Part shown: one piece after another, positions 9,282-18,395 of the stretch | Layout: each line of letters begins with the position of its first letter | Position numbering within the stretch: position 1 is the stretch's first letter | DNA from: MED-G20 sp038108155 | GTDB lineage: Bacteria; Bacteroidota; Bacteroidia; Flavobacteriales_D; Parvicellaceae | Assembly: GCA_038108155.1 (NCBI GenBank) | Contig: JAYNHP010000017.1 | Span: 1 to 40,861, forward strand | Reading direction: 5' to 3' | Length of the DNA: 40,861 bases | Notes under the pieces: model-generated | Told to the model about the DNA's origin: nothing | Databases searched by the model: none | Seen by the model: only the letters and a program-made list of their open reading frames with translations | Made by a program: the position numbers and the translations under genes

Positions 9282-10150
9282 AAGATGTTTAAAACTTGTT
9301 CTTTGATTTTTTCTAGTTCATCTTTCATTTCAACAACTAATTTTTGAATTGATAGGTGATGTGCTTTCGATCCTAGAGTATTGATTTCTCTTCCCATCTC
9401 TTGGGTGATAAAGCCAAGTTTTTTTCCAGAATTCTTTTCAGGAAGTATTTCCATAAAATGGCTACAGTGTTCTTTTAACCTTACTTTTTCTTCTGTTAGG
9501 TCTAGTTTCTCAGCGTAATAGATAAGTTCTTGCTCCAATCTTTTTTCATCTATTTGTGATTTCAAATTTAGCTCATCAATAGAGTTCAATAACCTCTCCT
9601 TTACTTTGGGAAGTCTTTCCTTTTCGAATGGATTTATTTTTATAAGGTTATCTAGAATAGAATTTATATAATTTAAGAGCTCTTTTTGTAGAGATTCTCC
9701 CTCTTTTTCTCGAAAACTGTTTAGGTCTCTACAAGCTTCTTTTACTGCATTTACAAGGATTTCATTGCTTTGTTTATCAACAGTTTCTTTTTGGTGTTGA
9801 ATTACTTCAGGAAGCTTTAAGGCAAAACCCATAAAATCTTTGTCATTTTGGTTATCTAGCTCTGTAGATATTTCCTTTAACTGATTGTAATAATTTTTTA
9901 GTTGTTCTTTATTAATTGTGATTTTACTAATAGGATTTATTTTTTCATAGTGAATAGTAAGTTCTACTTTTCCTCGTTTTAGCTCGTTCTTTAAAATAGA
10001 CCTTAATAAGGAATCATTTTCTTTAAATACTGTTGGTATTTTAAGAGTTAGGTCTAAAAATTTACTATTAAGAGATCGTATTTCAATATTTACATGAAGG
10101 TGACCAATGGTAACTTCTGACTTGCCAAAACCGGTCATTGAATGTGTCAT
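9278..10150 (-). CDS. YicC/YloC-family endoribonuclease
   Basis: The protein begins MTHSMTGFGKSE, the signature opening of YicC proteins, and has the N-terminal YicC domain (IRSLNSKFLDL, residues 26-36). It ends with the DUF1732 C-terminal domain (EINTLGSKAHH near 257, then MKDELEKIKEQ). Length 290 aa is usual. Members of the family have been shown to be RNases that act on small RNA in E. coli; whether this one has that role is inferred. It is coupled to gmk by a 4-bp overlap, with the EamA transporter 25 bp upstream on the same strand. Confidence 0.93.
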   Translation of the reverse strand: MTHSMTGFGKSEVTIGHLHVNIEIRSLNSKFLDLTLKIPTVFKENDSLLRSILKNELKRGKVELTIHYEKINPISKITINKEQLKNYYNQLKEISTELDNQNDKDFMGFALKLPEVIQHQKETVDKQSNEILVNAVKEACRDLNSFREKEGESLQKELLNYINSILDNLIKINPFEKERLPKVKERLLNSIDELNLKSQIDEKRLEQELIYYAEKLDLTEEKVRLKEHCSHFMEILPEKNSGKKLGFITQEMGREINTLGSKAHHLSIQKLVVEMKDELEKIKEQVLNIL

Positions 10151-10175
10151 AAAATCTTATTTATTCCAAAAGTAA

Positions 10176-11063
10176 TCAATTGATTTTATTAGTATTTATA
10201 CTTACTAAATAAACACCTCCAAAAATCATAAGAGAACATAATACACTAATAAATTCTATTTCCTCTCTTCCGCTGAAAACGGCAATGATAGAGGTTAAAA
10301 CAGGTTGGAGATAAATATATGTACTTACTACAGTTGGGCTCACATATTTAATTCCATAAATGTTTAATAGATAGCATAAATAAGTGGTAAATAAAATGAC
10401 AAAACCAATTTTCATAATGATGTTACTACCCATATCCCAATTAACTTCATTAATCTCATATATTCCAAATGGAATTACGCCAATCAATCCAAATGTAAAT
10501 ACCCATTTAACAACAGTAATGGGACTGTACTTACTCATTAATGGTTTTACTAATATTAAGTATAGGCCAAAACTAGTAGCATTTAAGAAAATTAATAAAT
10601 CCCCTAATAAGCCGCTATTTCCAGCTCCAGATTTATTTTGAAATATTATTGTAACAGCTCCTATTAATCCAATTAATACACCAACAACCTTGGTAAATCG
10701 TAATTTTTCTTTTAAAATAAAAACAGAGAGAACACTCACAATAATTGGGCTAGTCACCATAATAATTGACGCATGAATGGTAGACGTAAGTTCTAGTCCA
10801 TTAAAAAACATCAATTGATTTGCTGTCACTCCAAACAATCCGCATAGCGCAAATTTATACATGTCCGACTTAGATATTTCCTCGTAAAAAAACAAAGAAG
10901 TTATCCAGAAAAGAAAAGTTGCGCCAATTCCTCTAAATAGAATAAAAGTAAATGGCGGAACATATCCTCCGTTCATAACATCTTTAGCAAAACCATAATT
11001 TATCGCATAAATTAAATTAGCTCCTAAAATAGCAAGATGTGCAAAAAGTAATTTTTTATTCAA
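10176..11063 (-). CDS. EamA-family (DMT superfamily) membrane transporter
   Basis: The protein has 295 residues and about ten hydrophobic helices in two similar halves, each an EamA repeat. The conserved PIIVSVLSVFILKEKL segment (about residues 106-121) ends the first half; the second half ends with PVLTSIIAVFSGREE. The substrate of such permeases (amino acids, metabolites) cannot be read from sequence. The start is TTG at 11063; no in-frame ATG exists upstream before a stop is likely, and the next Met (about residue 30) would delete the first helix. A tiny out-of-frame ATG ORF of five codons overlaps the start. It is divergent from the metB-like gene. Confidence 0.88.
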   Translation of the reverse strand: MNKKLLFAHLAILGANLIYAINYGFAKDVMNGGYVPPFTFILFRGIGATFLFWITSLFFYEEISKSDMYKFALCGLFGVTANQLMFFNGLELTSTIHASIIMVTSPIIVSVLSVFILKEKLRFTKVVGVLIGLIGAVTIIFQNKSGAGNSGLLGDLLIFLNATSFGLYLILVKPLMSKYSPITVVKWVFTFGLIGVIPFGIYEINEVNWDMGSNIIMKIGFVILFTTYLCYLLNIYGIKYVSPTVVSTYIYLQPVLTSIIAVFSGREEIEFISVLCSLMIFGGVYLVSINTNKIN

Positions 11064-11083
11064 TGTATGTACAACATTTTTTC

Positions 11084-11110
11084 TTTGAATTTATTAAATA
11101 ATTAGATTTG
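11084..11110 (+). promoter_or_regulatory. Candidate promoter for the metB-like gene
   Basis: TTTG at 11084-11087 and TAGATTTG at 11103-11110 match the Bacteroidota -33 and -7 elements, but the spacer is 15 nt, shorter than the usual 17-23. The leader would be about 20 nt. Confidence 0.4.
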
Positions 11111-11133
11111 TATCCAGATTCTAAATATTTAAA

Positions 11134-12276
11134 ATGAAATTCAATACTAAAGTAATACACGCAGGTGTTCACCCTGATGTTTCTACAGGAGCAATAATGA
11201 CTCCAATTTATCAGACTTCAACTTATGTTCAAGACGAAATTGGTGTTCACAAAGGTTTCGAATATTCTAGAACTGGTAATCCAACTAGACAAGCTTTAGA
11301 GAATAATTTAGCAGCAATAGAAGGAGGAAAGTATGGAGCTTGTTTTGGAAGTGGTTTAGCAGCAATTGATGCTGTTGTTAAAATGTTAAATCCAGGAGAT
11401 GAAGTAATTTCTACAAACGATCTTTATGGCGGTTCTTATAGAATTTTCACTACTATTTTTGAAAAGTATGGCATTAAATTTCATTTTGTAAATATGTTAG
11501 ATGTCCAAAACATAGAAGAAAAAATTAATGAAAATACCAAGCTTATATGGGTAGAAACCCCAACTAACCCAATGATGAATATTATAGACGTTAAGAAAGT
11601 TTGTGATTTGGCCCAAGAAAATAATATTTTGGTAGGGGTGGACAATACCTTTGCCACTCCTTATTTGCAGAATCCACTAGCTCTTGGAGCAGATGTGGTA
11701 ATGCATTCAGTTACAAAATATTTGGGTGGACATTCGGATGTTATTATGGGAGCTTTGGTTACAAATGACGATAAAATTGCAGAAGAAATTTACAGAATCC
11801 AAAACTCAAGCGGTGCAGTCTGTGGACCTATGGATTCCTTTTTGGTGCTCAGAGGAATTAAAACTCTTCACCTTAGAATGCAAAGACACTGTGAAAATGG
11901 TGAAAAAATTGCTCACTTTTTAAATGATCATCCGCTAATAGATACAGTTTATTGGCCAGGGTTAAAGTCTCATACTAATCATGAAGTCGCTAAAAATCAA
12001 ATGAATGACTTTGGTGGAATGATTTCTTTTAATTTAGTTGGAGATGATTTAGAGATGGCAAAGAATGTAGTAAGCAAAACAGAATTGTTTACATTAGCAG
12101 AATCTTTGGGAGGCGTAGAGTCGCTAATTGGCCATCCTTCAACAATGACACATGCATCAATTCCAAGAGAGGAAAGAATTAAATCAGGGGTTGTTGACTC
12201 CCTTATTAGATTAAGTGTTGGAATTGAAGATGTTGAAGATCTAATTAATGATTTAAAAAATGCTCTGAGGGTTTAA
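11134..12276 (+). CDS. Cystathionine gamma-synthase/gamma-lyase family PLP enzyme
   Basis: This is a trans-sulfuration enzyme of the Cys/Met metabolism PLP family, 380 residues. YSRTGNPTR (44-52) and the SVTKYLGGHSD motif with the PLP-binding Lys195 are plain, as are GVDNTFATP (168-176, with Asp170 holding the pyridine nitrogen) and the C-terminal RLSVGIED. Sequence alone does not separate cystathionine gamma-synthase (MetB) from gamma-lyase; the latter activity is often found in Bacteroidota, so I leave the symbol blank. It starts a three-gene run with the M43 protease and a lipoprotein, with only 10 bp to the next gene, although the three show no obvious joint function. Confidence 0.92.
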   Translation: MKFNTKVIHAGVHPDVSTGAIMTPIYQTSTYVQDEIGVHKGFEYSRTGNPTRQALENNLAAIEGGKYGACFGSGLAAIDAVVKMLNPGDEVISTNDLYGGSYRIFTTIFEKYGIKFHFVNMLDVQNIEEKINENTKLIWVETPTNPMMNIIDVKKVCDLAQENNILVGVDNTFATPYLQNPLALGADVVMHSVTKYLGGHSDVIMGALVTNDDKIAEEIYRIQNSSGAVCGPMDSFLVLRGIKTLHLRMQRHCENGEKIAHFLNDHPLIDTVYWPGLKSHTNHEVAKNQMNDFGGMISFNLVGDDLEMAKNVVSKTELFTLAESLGGVESLIGHPSTMTHASIPREERIKSGVVDSLIRLSVGIEDVEDLINDLKNALRV

Positions 12277-12286
12277 ATAATAAACA

Positions 12287-14446
12287 ATGAAAATAATTTT
12301 ATCAAGTATATTTTTTCTAATTCAAGTTTCACTATTTTCTCAACTTATAGATTCCAAAACAATCGATCTTGCCAATTGTAGAGATGGTGAAAATGTAGAA
12401 TATTGTAAGACCCATAAATTAATGAACAAACTAAAAAAAGACCCTGAAGCTCATCGTCAATTTTTAGAAAACCAATTAGAATTAAAAAAAATAGTCAATC
12501 AAATTTCTAATAATCCTCCAAACCGAGTTGTTTATAATATCCCTTTGGTGTTTCATGTCCTGCATAATGGAGGAGTTGAAAATATTTCGCGCCAGCAGAT
12601 TGAAGATGCTGTGGCAATTTTAAATAGAGATTTTAGATTGCAAAATGCTGATGCCAATAATGTTCAGCCTACTTTTTCTGGGATGCCTGCGGATATAGAA
12701 GTAGAATTTAAATTGGCAACAAAAGCTCCTAATGGACAATGCTTTAGTGGGATTACTAGAACTTTAAGCCCTTTAACTAATAGTGGGGCTAATGGCCAAA
12801 ATCAAATTTCTGCAATAATTGCTGGAAACGATGTTTACAATGGAACATGGCCAGGAAATAAGTATTTAAATATTATGGTGGTTAATGATGCTGACGGAGC
12901 TGCGGGATATACAACTACTCCAAATAACGGATGGACATCTTCAACTATGGGAAATGGAATATGGGTTCTTCATGATTATGTTGGTTCCATAGGAACTTCA
13001 GATGCGAGTTCTAGTAGAACATTAACACATGAAGTAGGACATTGGTTAAATTTAGAACATTTGTGGGGCCCAAATAACAATCCTGGTACAGCTTCAAGTT
13101 GTTCTTCTGACGATTATGTGGATGATACTCCAAGATGTATTGGAGTAACTTCTTGTAATTTAAATTCTAATACTTGTTCTAACGATGTTATTGACGGTTA
13201 TTGGACTTCTGATGTGGTTGACAATGTTGAAAATTATATGGAATATTCTTATTGTAATAAGATGTTTACCAATGGTCAAAAAAATAGGATGAGAGCTACT
13301 TTAATGAGTGGTGTTGGAGGAAGGAGTAATGTTGTGTCTACATCAAATCTAACAGCAACTGGATTAAATACAACACCATCTTTATGTGCTGTTGATATTA
13401 GAGTAGAAAGAGATTTGGTTTGTGGTGGAGACAATATCCAATTTTTTGATGAATCCTACAATAATATAACTTCATGGAATTGGACTTTTCCTAACGGAAC
13501 ACCAAGCTCCTCAACACAACAAAACCCTATTATTTCTTACAGCGGTTCTGGATCTTTCGATGTTACTCTTGAAGTGACAGATGCAATTGGAAATACGATG
13601 ACCAAGACTTTCACTGATTTTATTTCAGTAATTGGAAATCCAGGCTATCCGCCACCAATTTACGAAGGGTTTGAAACCATATCTTCAATACCAAATAACG
13701 ACTGGACAGTTTCTAATCCAAATGGTCCGGGATTTGAAGTGGTTTCCACTGCTTCTCAAACTGGTTCGCAATGCGTTAAACTAGATAACTCCCAAGGTAC
13801 TAATGGTTCTATTGACGAGTTAATAAGCAACACTATTGACTTATCAAATAGTGCTGCAGCTAGTATTTCATTTAAGTATGCTTTTGCAAAACGAAATAGT
13901 GGAAATACAGATTATTTACAGGTATTTGCAAGTAAGGATTGTGGGGAAACTTGGTTTATGAGAAAAAATATTTCTTCTTCAATAATTTCTACTATGCCTA
14001 ATACTAATGCTGGTATTATTCCAACTGGATCAGACTGGAAAACCATTACCATTGGACCAAATTCATTCACTAATTATTTAGTTAGTAATTTTAGGTTTAA
14101 ATTTAAATTTGTTAATGGCGGTGGCAATGACTTTTTTATTGATAATATAAACTTGTCTGGGTCAGTTTCTATCGATGAAAATGAATTTAATCAAAAGTTG
14201 ATAATTCATCCTAACCCTGTAAATGATAATATAAATATCTCATTTAATTCAACTTCAAAGTTGACAAATCCTGTATTAGAAATTTATGATGCTATGGGAA
14301 AATTAGTTAACTCTAAGAAGCTTAACCATATTGTAATTGGTGCTAACGAAATTGAAATGTCTTCTTCAAATTTTGATGCTGGATGGTACCTTCTTGTTTT
14401 AAAATCTCAAGAAAAAATAATTACCAATAAGTTTTTAAAAAAATAA
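12287..14446 (+). CDS. Secreted M43-family zinc metalloprotease with PKD domain and T9SS sorting tail
   Basis: The 719-residue protein starts with a signal peptide (ends near FSQ, residue 19). The M43 (pappalysin/cytophagalysin) core has the zinc site HEVGHWLNLEH (248-258) and the Met-turn NYMEYSYC (316-323). A PKD-like domain follows at about 369-448, with WNWTFPNGTP. After it comes a region of about 460-630 resembling MAM or jelly-roll modules (EGFETISSIPNNDW, then a FIDNINLSG end). The last 83 residues (from 637) are a T9SS type A sorting domain: IHPNPVNDNI, LEIYDAMGKLV, GWYLLVL. It is therefore probably exported through T9SS to the cell surface or medium as a protein-degrading enzyme. The usual Gly after HExxHxx is Asn here. 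Confidence 0.92.
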   Translation: MKIILSSIFFLIQVSLFSQLIDSKTIDLANCRDGENVEYCKTHKLMNKLKKDPEAHRQFLENQLELKKIVNQISNNPPNRVVYNIPLVFHVLHNGGVENISRQQIEDAVAILNRDFRLQNADANNVQPTFSGMPADIEVEFKLATKAPNGQCFSGITRTLSPLTNSGANGQNQISAIIAGNDVYNGTWPGNKYLNIMVVNDADGAAGYTTTPNNGWTSSTMGNGIWVLHDYVGSIGTSDASSSRTLTHEVGHWLNLEHLWGPNNNPGTASSCSSDDYVDDTPRCIGVTSCNLNSNTCSNDVIDGYWTSDVVDNVENYMEYSYCNKMFTNGQKNRMRATLMSGVGGRSNVVSTSNLTATGLNTTPSLCAVDIRVERDLVCGGDNIQFFDESYNNITSWNWTFPNGTPSSSTQQNPIISYSGSGSFDVTLEVTDAIGNTMTKTFTDFISVIGNPGYPPPIYEGFETISSIPNNDWTVSNPNGPGFEVVSTASQTGSQCVKLDNSQGTNGSIDELISNTIDLSNSAAASISFKYAFAKRNSGNTDYLQVFASKDCGETWFMRKNISSSIISTMPNTNAGIIPTGSDWKTITIGPNSFTNYLVSNFRFKFKFVNGGGNDFFIDNINLSGSVSIDENEFNQKLIIHPNPVNDNINISFNSTSKLTNPVLEIYDAMGKLVNSKKLNHIVIGANEIEMSSSNFDAGWYLLVLKSQEKIITNKFLKK

Positions 14447-14450
14447 TAAA

Positions 14451-15560
14451 ATGAAGTATTTATTTTGGACTTTTACTTTAATTGTTGTTCTTTTTTCTTC
14501 TTGTGAAACAGATTTTGAGCTCAATGCCCCCTATAAAACTATTCCTGTAGTATATGGTCTTTTAGACCAGTCGTTAGATACCCAATTTGTAAAAATTAAT
14601 AAATCCTATCTAGCAAATGAAAACAATGCAAATTTTGCACCAATTAACGACTGTACTCAGTTTGAATATATTATTGCTGTTTTGGAAGAGTACAATCAAA
14701 ATAATGTCTATTTAGGGTCTGACACTTTAAAAGAAATGATGGTTGGGGATTTGCAACCAGGAATTTTTTATGAAGACTCTCAGAAAATCTATTTTTTAGA
14801 AACTCCTTCTAACACTTTTGTAGATGAACATACTTACAAGATAAATGTAAATGTTCCAGATAAAAATTTGAATTTTAGTGCCCAGACAGATTTAGTTAAT
14901 GGAGCTGGTTTAATATTTGATTTTTTATCTAAAATCACTTTGCAACTAAATGGATTTCGTTGTGCAGATAATGATTTAGCTACAACCGATGTCTATTTCG
15001 ATCCAAGACTAGATTGGAAAACAACTCTAAATGGAAAAAGATACGAACTGGTTCTTCGTTTTGCTTATGTGGAACATTTTTTAAATGGAGATACCGTTCA
15101 AAAATTTATTGATTGGGACTTAGGAGACCAAACCAGTGTAAATACTGATGGTGGTGAAAATATGTTTAAAGTTGTTTCTGGAAGTAGTTTCTTTGAAATG
15201 CTTCAAGGCAGATTATCTTCTTATGATTTGGAAGATCAAGTGGTAAAAAGAACTTTTAATAGTCAGGCTATAGAATTTATTCTCACTGCTGGAAATGAGG
15301 ACTTAAATACTTACATGCAAATAAATGAACCTGTCACAAGTATTGTTACTGAGAGACCAATTTTCACTAATGTTGAAAATGGAATAGGACTGTTTGGTAG
15401 TAAATATAGTAGGTCTTTAAAGTCTTTTATGTCTAATGGCACTGTTTTAGAATTATGTAGAGGACAAATAACAAGTGAATTTAAGTTTTGTTGTGACTCT
15501 GCAGAACAAGTTATAGCTATTTCAAACCTAAGTGGTGGCGAACTAGTAGGGTGTAATTAA
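14451..15560 (+). CDS. Lipoprotein of unknown function
   Basis: The 369-residue protein has a lipoprotein signal with FSSC (Cys18 as lipidation site). The region after it (VVYGLLDQSLDTQFVKINKSYL) resembles the start of Bacteroidota lipoproteins of the DUF4249 kind, but I am not certain of that family. The rest is a beta-rich domain with an acidic character and a Cys-containing end (FCCDS near 350). It begins 4 bp after the M43 protease stop and ends one base from the convergent ribF, so it is probably co-transcribed with the protease. A link to protease secretion or anchoring is only inferred from context. Confidence 0.75.
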   Translation: MKYLFWTFTLIVVLFSSCETDFELNAPYKTIPVVYGLLDQSLDTQFVKINKSYLANENNANFAPINDCTQFEYIIAVLEEYNQNNVYLGSDTLKEMMVGDLQPGIFYEDSQKIYFLETPSNTFVDEHTYKINVNVPDKNLNFSAQTDLVNGAGLIFDFLSKITLQLNGFRCADNDLATTDVYFDPRLDWKTTLNGKRYELVLRFAYVEHFLNGDTVQKFIDWDLGDQTSVNTDGGENMFKVVSGSSFFEMLQGRLSSYDLEDQVVKRTFNSQAIEFILTAGNEDLNTYMQINEPVTSIVTERPIFTNVENGIGLFGSKYSRSLKSFMSNGTVLELCRGQITSEFKFCCDSAEQVIAISNLSGGELVGCN

Positions 15561-15561
15561 C

Positions 15562-16500
15562 TCAAAAGCTTCCAAGAATTTTTTTAGCTTTTTCATTGTC
15601 TTTTAAAATTTGACTTTTTAGGTCTTGTAAAGAGTTAAATTTTACTTCGTCTCTTATTCGTTCAATTACCTTAGTTCTTAAATGTTGGCCGTATATATCT
15701 TTTTGATAATCAAAAAGATGTATTTCTATAGTTCTTTTCTGACCTTCATCTACAGTAGGTTTATAGCCAATATTCATAATGCCTTTATAATTAGCATTTT
15801 TAATTTGACAAACAACAGCATAAACTCCATCTAAAGGAATTATTTTTTCGATATTATTTAGCTTAATATTCGCAGTTGGAGCACCAATTGTTTTACCAAT
15901 CCCATTTCCATGTACAACTTCGCCATAAAATTCGTAAAAATGTCCACAATAATCATTTACCAAATGTATGTTCCCATTTTCAATTGCATTTCTAACTTTT
16001 GTTGAGCTAATTTTTATTTCTTCAATTTCGTGTGCTTTAATCTCTTCAAGATAAAAAGGATTTGATTTTTTATGTTTTTTAAGCAAGTCAATATTTCCTT
16101 CTCTGTCATTTCCAAAATGATGATCATACCCTATAACTAAAGTATGAGTGTCCAGTTTTTTAACTAATAACTCGTCTATATATCTTTTCGCACTAAATTT
16201 TGAAAACTCTAATGTGAATGGATAAATAACTAAATGGTCTAATCCAAGACTTTCTAAAATATTTATTTTTTCATTAATTGTATGGATTAATTTCAACCCT
16301 TGATCATTTAGAAGAACTTTTCTTGGATGTGGGTCAAAAGTCAAAAGGACTGTCTCTCCATTATTTTTTTTTGCAATTTTTTGGAGTCTATGAATTATTT
16401 TTTGGTGTCCAAAGTGAACGCCGTCAAAAGTGCCAACGGTAACAATAGGATTTTTAATATTCTTATATGATTCAAAGCCGTAGTGAACTTTCATCCTCAT
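15562..16500 (-). CDS. ribF: Bifunctional riboflavin kinase/FAD synthetase
   Basis: RibF makes FMN from riboflavin and then FAD. The N-terminal FAD synthetase half carries GTFDGVHFGH (23-32) with the nucleotidyltransferase His residues, and STKVRNAIE near 150. The C-terminal flavokinase half (about 175-310) carries GAPTANIKL, the PTAN motif that binds ATP-Mg, and the KPTVDEGQKRTIEIHLFD segment. Length 312 aa is typical. ATG at 16500 and an in-frame ATG at 16494 are both possible. It is a single gene on the minus strand, divergent from atpD. Confidence 0.95.
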   Translation of the reverse strand: MRMKVHYGFESYKNIKNPIVTVGTFDGVHFGHQKIIHRLQKIAKKNNGETVLLTFDPHPRKVLLNDQGLKLIHTINEKINILESLGLDHLVIYPFTLEFSKFSAKRYIDELLVKKLDTHTLVIGYDHHFGNDREGNIDLLKKHKKSNPFYLEEIKAHEIEEIKISSTKVRNAIENGNIHLVNDYCGHFYEFYGEVVHGNGIGKTIGAPTANIKLNNIEKIIPLDGVYAVVCQIKNANYKGIMNIGYKPTVDEGQKRTIEIHLFDYQKDIYGQHLRTKVIERIRDEVKFNSLQDLKSQILKDNEKAKKILGSF

Positions 16501-16553
16501 TTTTTCAGCGAATTTACATTTTAATAATTAATCTAAGTGGCCTGTTAATTTTA

Positions 16554-16602
16554 ACTTGAAATAATATGTTATATTTTATCAACATTGGACTTGAAATAAT
16601 AT
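16554..16602 (+). repeat. Two copies of a 14-bp direct repeat upstream of atpD
   Basis: ACTTGAAATAATAT occurs at 16554-16567 and again at 16589-16602, 35 bp apart. The second copy overlaps the -33 side of the candidate atpD promoter. Confidence 0.5.
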
Positions 16603-16619
16603 AATTTATGTTAGATTTG
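16591..16619 (+). promoter_or_regulatory. Candidate promoter for atpD-atpC
   Basis: TTG at 16591-16593, an 18-nt spacer and TAGATTTG at 16612-16619 match the Bacteroidota promoter pattern. The leader to the atpD ATG would be about 20 nt. It sits inside the second copy of the 14-bp direct repeat. Confidence 0.6.
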
Positions 16620-16645
16620 CAGCGTAATTTTTTAAATAAAAAGCA

Positions 16646-18151
16646 ATGTCTCAACTTAAGGGGAAAATATCACAAATAATTGGTCCTGTCATAGATGTTA
16701 GTTTTGAAAACGCTGACAAACTACCAAATTTATTAGAAGCTATCGAAATCACAAAAGACGATGGAACCAAAGTTGTTTTGGAATGTCAAAAGCATATTGG
16801 TGAAGATAGTGTAAGAACTGTTGCAATGGATTCAACAGATGGTCTAACAAGAGGTATGGAGGCAATTCCAATAGGAAGTCCTATCACGATGCCAACAGGA
16901 GACAAAGTGAAAGGCAGACTGTTTAATGTAGTTGGAGATGCAATTGATGGTATTGGTCCATGCGATACTGATAAAAGGCTGCCGATACATAGAGAAGCCC
17001 CAAAATTTGAAGATTTATCTACTGCAACTGAAGTTTTATATACAGGAATTAAAGTTATTGATTTGGTAGAGCCTTATGCCAAGGGTGGTAAAATTGGTTT
17101 ATTTGGTGGTGCTGGTGTGGGAAAAACAGTTTTAATTCAAGAACTAATTAACAATATAGCAAAGGGCCATGACGGACTATCTGTTTTTGCTGGTGTTGGT
17201 GAAAGATCTAGAGAAGGTAATGATTTGCTTAGGGAAATGTTAGAGTCCGGAATTGTAAAATATGGTGATGAATTTATGCATGAGATGGAAAAAGGGAATT
17301 GGCCATTGGACAAAGTAGACGATGAAGCTCTGAAAAAATCTCAAGCAGCATTTGTATTTGGTCAAATGAATGAACCTCCTGGAGCAAGAGCAAGAGTTGC
17401 CCTTTCTGGTTTAACGCTTGCGGAGAACTTTAGAGACGGTGATGGAGAAGGAAAAGGAAAAGATATACTTTTCTTTATAGATAATATATTTAGATTTACT
17501 CAAGCAGGTTCTGAAGTTTCTGCACTGTTAGGAAGAATGCCTTCAGCAGTTGGATACCAGCCAACTTTAGCCACTGAAATGGGAGCCATGCAAGAGAGAA
17601 TTACATCTACTAAAAAGGGTTCTATTACATCTGTTCAGGCTGTTTATGTTCCTGCAGATGATTTAACAGATCCAGCTCCTGCTACTACGTTTGCCCACTT
17701 AGATGCAACTACAGTTTTGTCTAGAAAATTAGCAGCTTTAGGAATTTACCCTGCAGTTGATCCACTAGATTCTACATCAAGAATTCTAACTCCTCAAATC
17801 CTAGGAGACGCGCATTATAATTGTGCTCAAAGAGTTAAAATGTTGTTACAGCGTTACAATGAATTGCAAGATATCATAGCAATTCTAGGAATGGATGAAT
17901 TGTCTGAAGAAGATAAGCAAGCTGTTCATAGAGCAAGAAGAGTTCAAAGATTTTTATCACAGCCATTTCACGTTGCAGAGCAATTTACAGGGATGAAAGG
18001 TGTTTTTGTAAATATTGAAGATACTATCAAAGGTTTCACAATGATTTTGGATGGAGAAGTTGATAAATACCCAGAAGCTGCATTTAACTTGAAGGGAACT
18101 ATTGAAGAGGTCATTGAAGCTGGAGAGAAAATGTTGGCAGAAGTAAGTTAA
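16646..18151 (+). CDS. atpD: F1F0 ATP synthase subunit beta
   Basis: This is the catalytic subunit of F1. GGAGVGKT (154-161) is the P-loop, GERSREGND (185-193) has the catalytic Glu at 186, and DELSEED occurs near 410-420. LFFIDNIFRFTQAG is the Walker B segment. Length 501 is longer than E. coli beta, largely because of an extra stretch around 208-235 (EMEKGNWPLDKV) that I recall as usual in Bacteroidota. It begins after a good promoter and is followed 9 bp later by atpC. No other ATP synthase gene lies in the window, so atpD-atpC forms a separate cluster from the rest of the operon, as in other Bacteroidota. Confidence 0.98.
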   Translation: MSQLKGKISQIIGPVIDVSFENADKLPNLLEAIEITKDDGTKVVLECQKHIGEDSVRTVAMDSTDGLTRGMEAIPIGSPITMPTGDKVKGRLFNVVGDAIDGIGPCDTDKRLPIHREAPKFEDLSTATEVLYTGIKVIDLVEPYAKGGKIGLFGGAGVGKTVLIQELINNIAKGHDGLSVFAGVGERSREGNDLLREMLESGIVKYGDEFMHEMEKGNWPLDKVDDEALKKSQAAFVFGQMNEPPGARARVALSGLTLAENFRDGDGEGKGKDILFFIDNIFRFTQAGSEVSALLGRMPSAVGYQPTLATEMGAMQERITSTKKGSITSVQAVYVPADDLTDPAPATTFAHLDATTVLSRKLAALGIYPAVDPLDSTSRILTPQILGDAHYNCAQRVKMLLQRYNELQDIIAILGMDELSEEDKQAVHRARRVQRFLSQPFHVAEQFTGMKGVFVNIEDTIKGFTMILDGEVDKYPEAAFNLKGTIEEVIEAGEKMLAEVS

Positions 18152-18160
18152 AATTTCATT

Positions 18161-18394
18161 ATGGATGTTCAAATAATTACACCTGATAAATCTCTTTATG
18201 ACGGCAAAGCTGATTTAGTCAATGTTCCAGGCACTACTGGTTCTATAGGTATTTTAAATAATCATGCTCCTTTAGTTTCTTCTCTTACAAAAGGCGAAGT
18301 AAGAATTGTTCTAAATGATAAAGAAGAATTATTTAAAATTGATGGAGGAGTTGTTGAAATCATGAAAAACAAGGTCGTTGTTTTAGCTTCTTAA
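18161..18394 (+). CDS. atpC: F1F0 ATP synthase subunit epsilon, short form
   Basis: The protein is 77 residues, about half of E. coli epsilon (139). It keeps the N-terminal beta-sandwich (IITPDKSLYDG, GSIGILNNHAPLVSSL) that binds gamma and the c-ring. It has no C-terminal helical hairpin, the part that can inhibit hydrolysis in E. coli. It therefore cannot give that kind of regulation. ATG at 18161 follows atpD by 9 bp. Its end touches convergent rnhB (one base between). Confidence 0.93.
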   Translation: MDVQIITPDKSLYDGKADLVNVPGTTGSIGILNNHAPLVSSLTKGEVRIVLNDKEELFKIDGGVVEIMKNKVVVLAS

Positions 18395-18395
18395 T

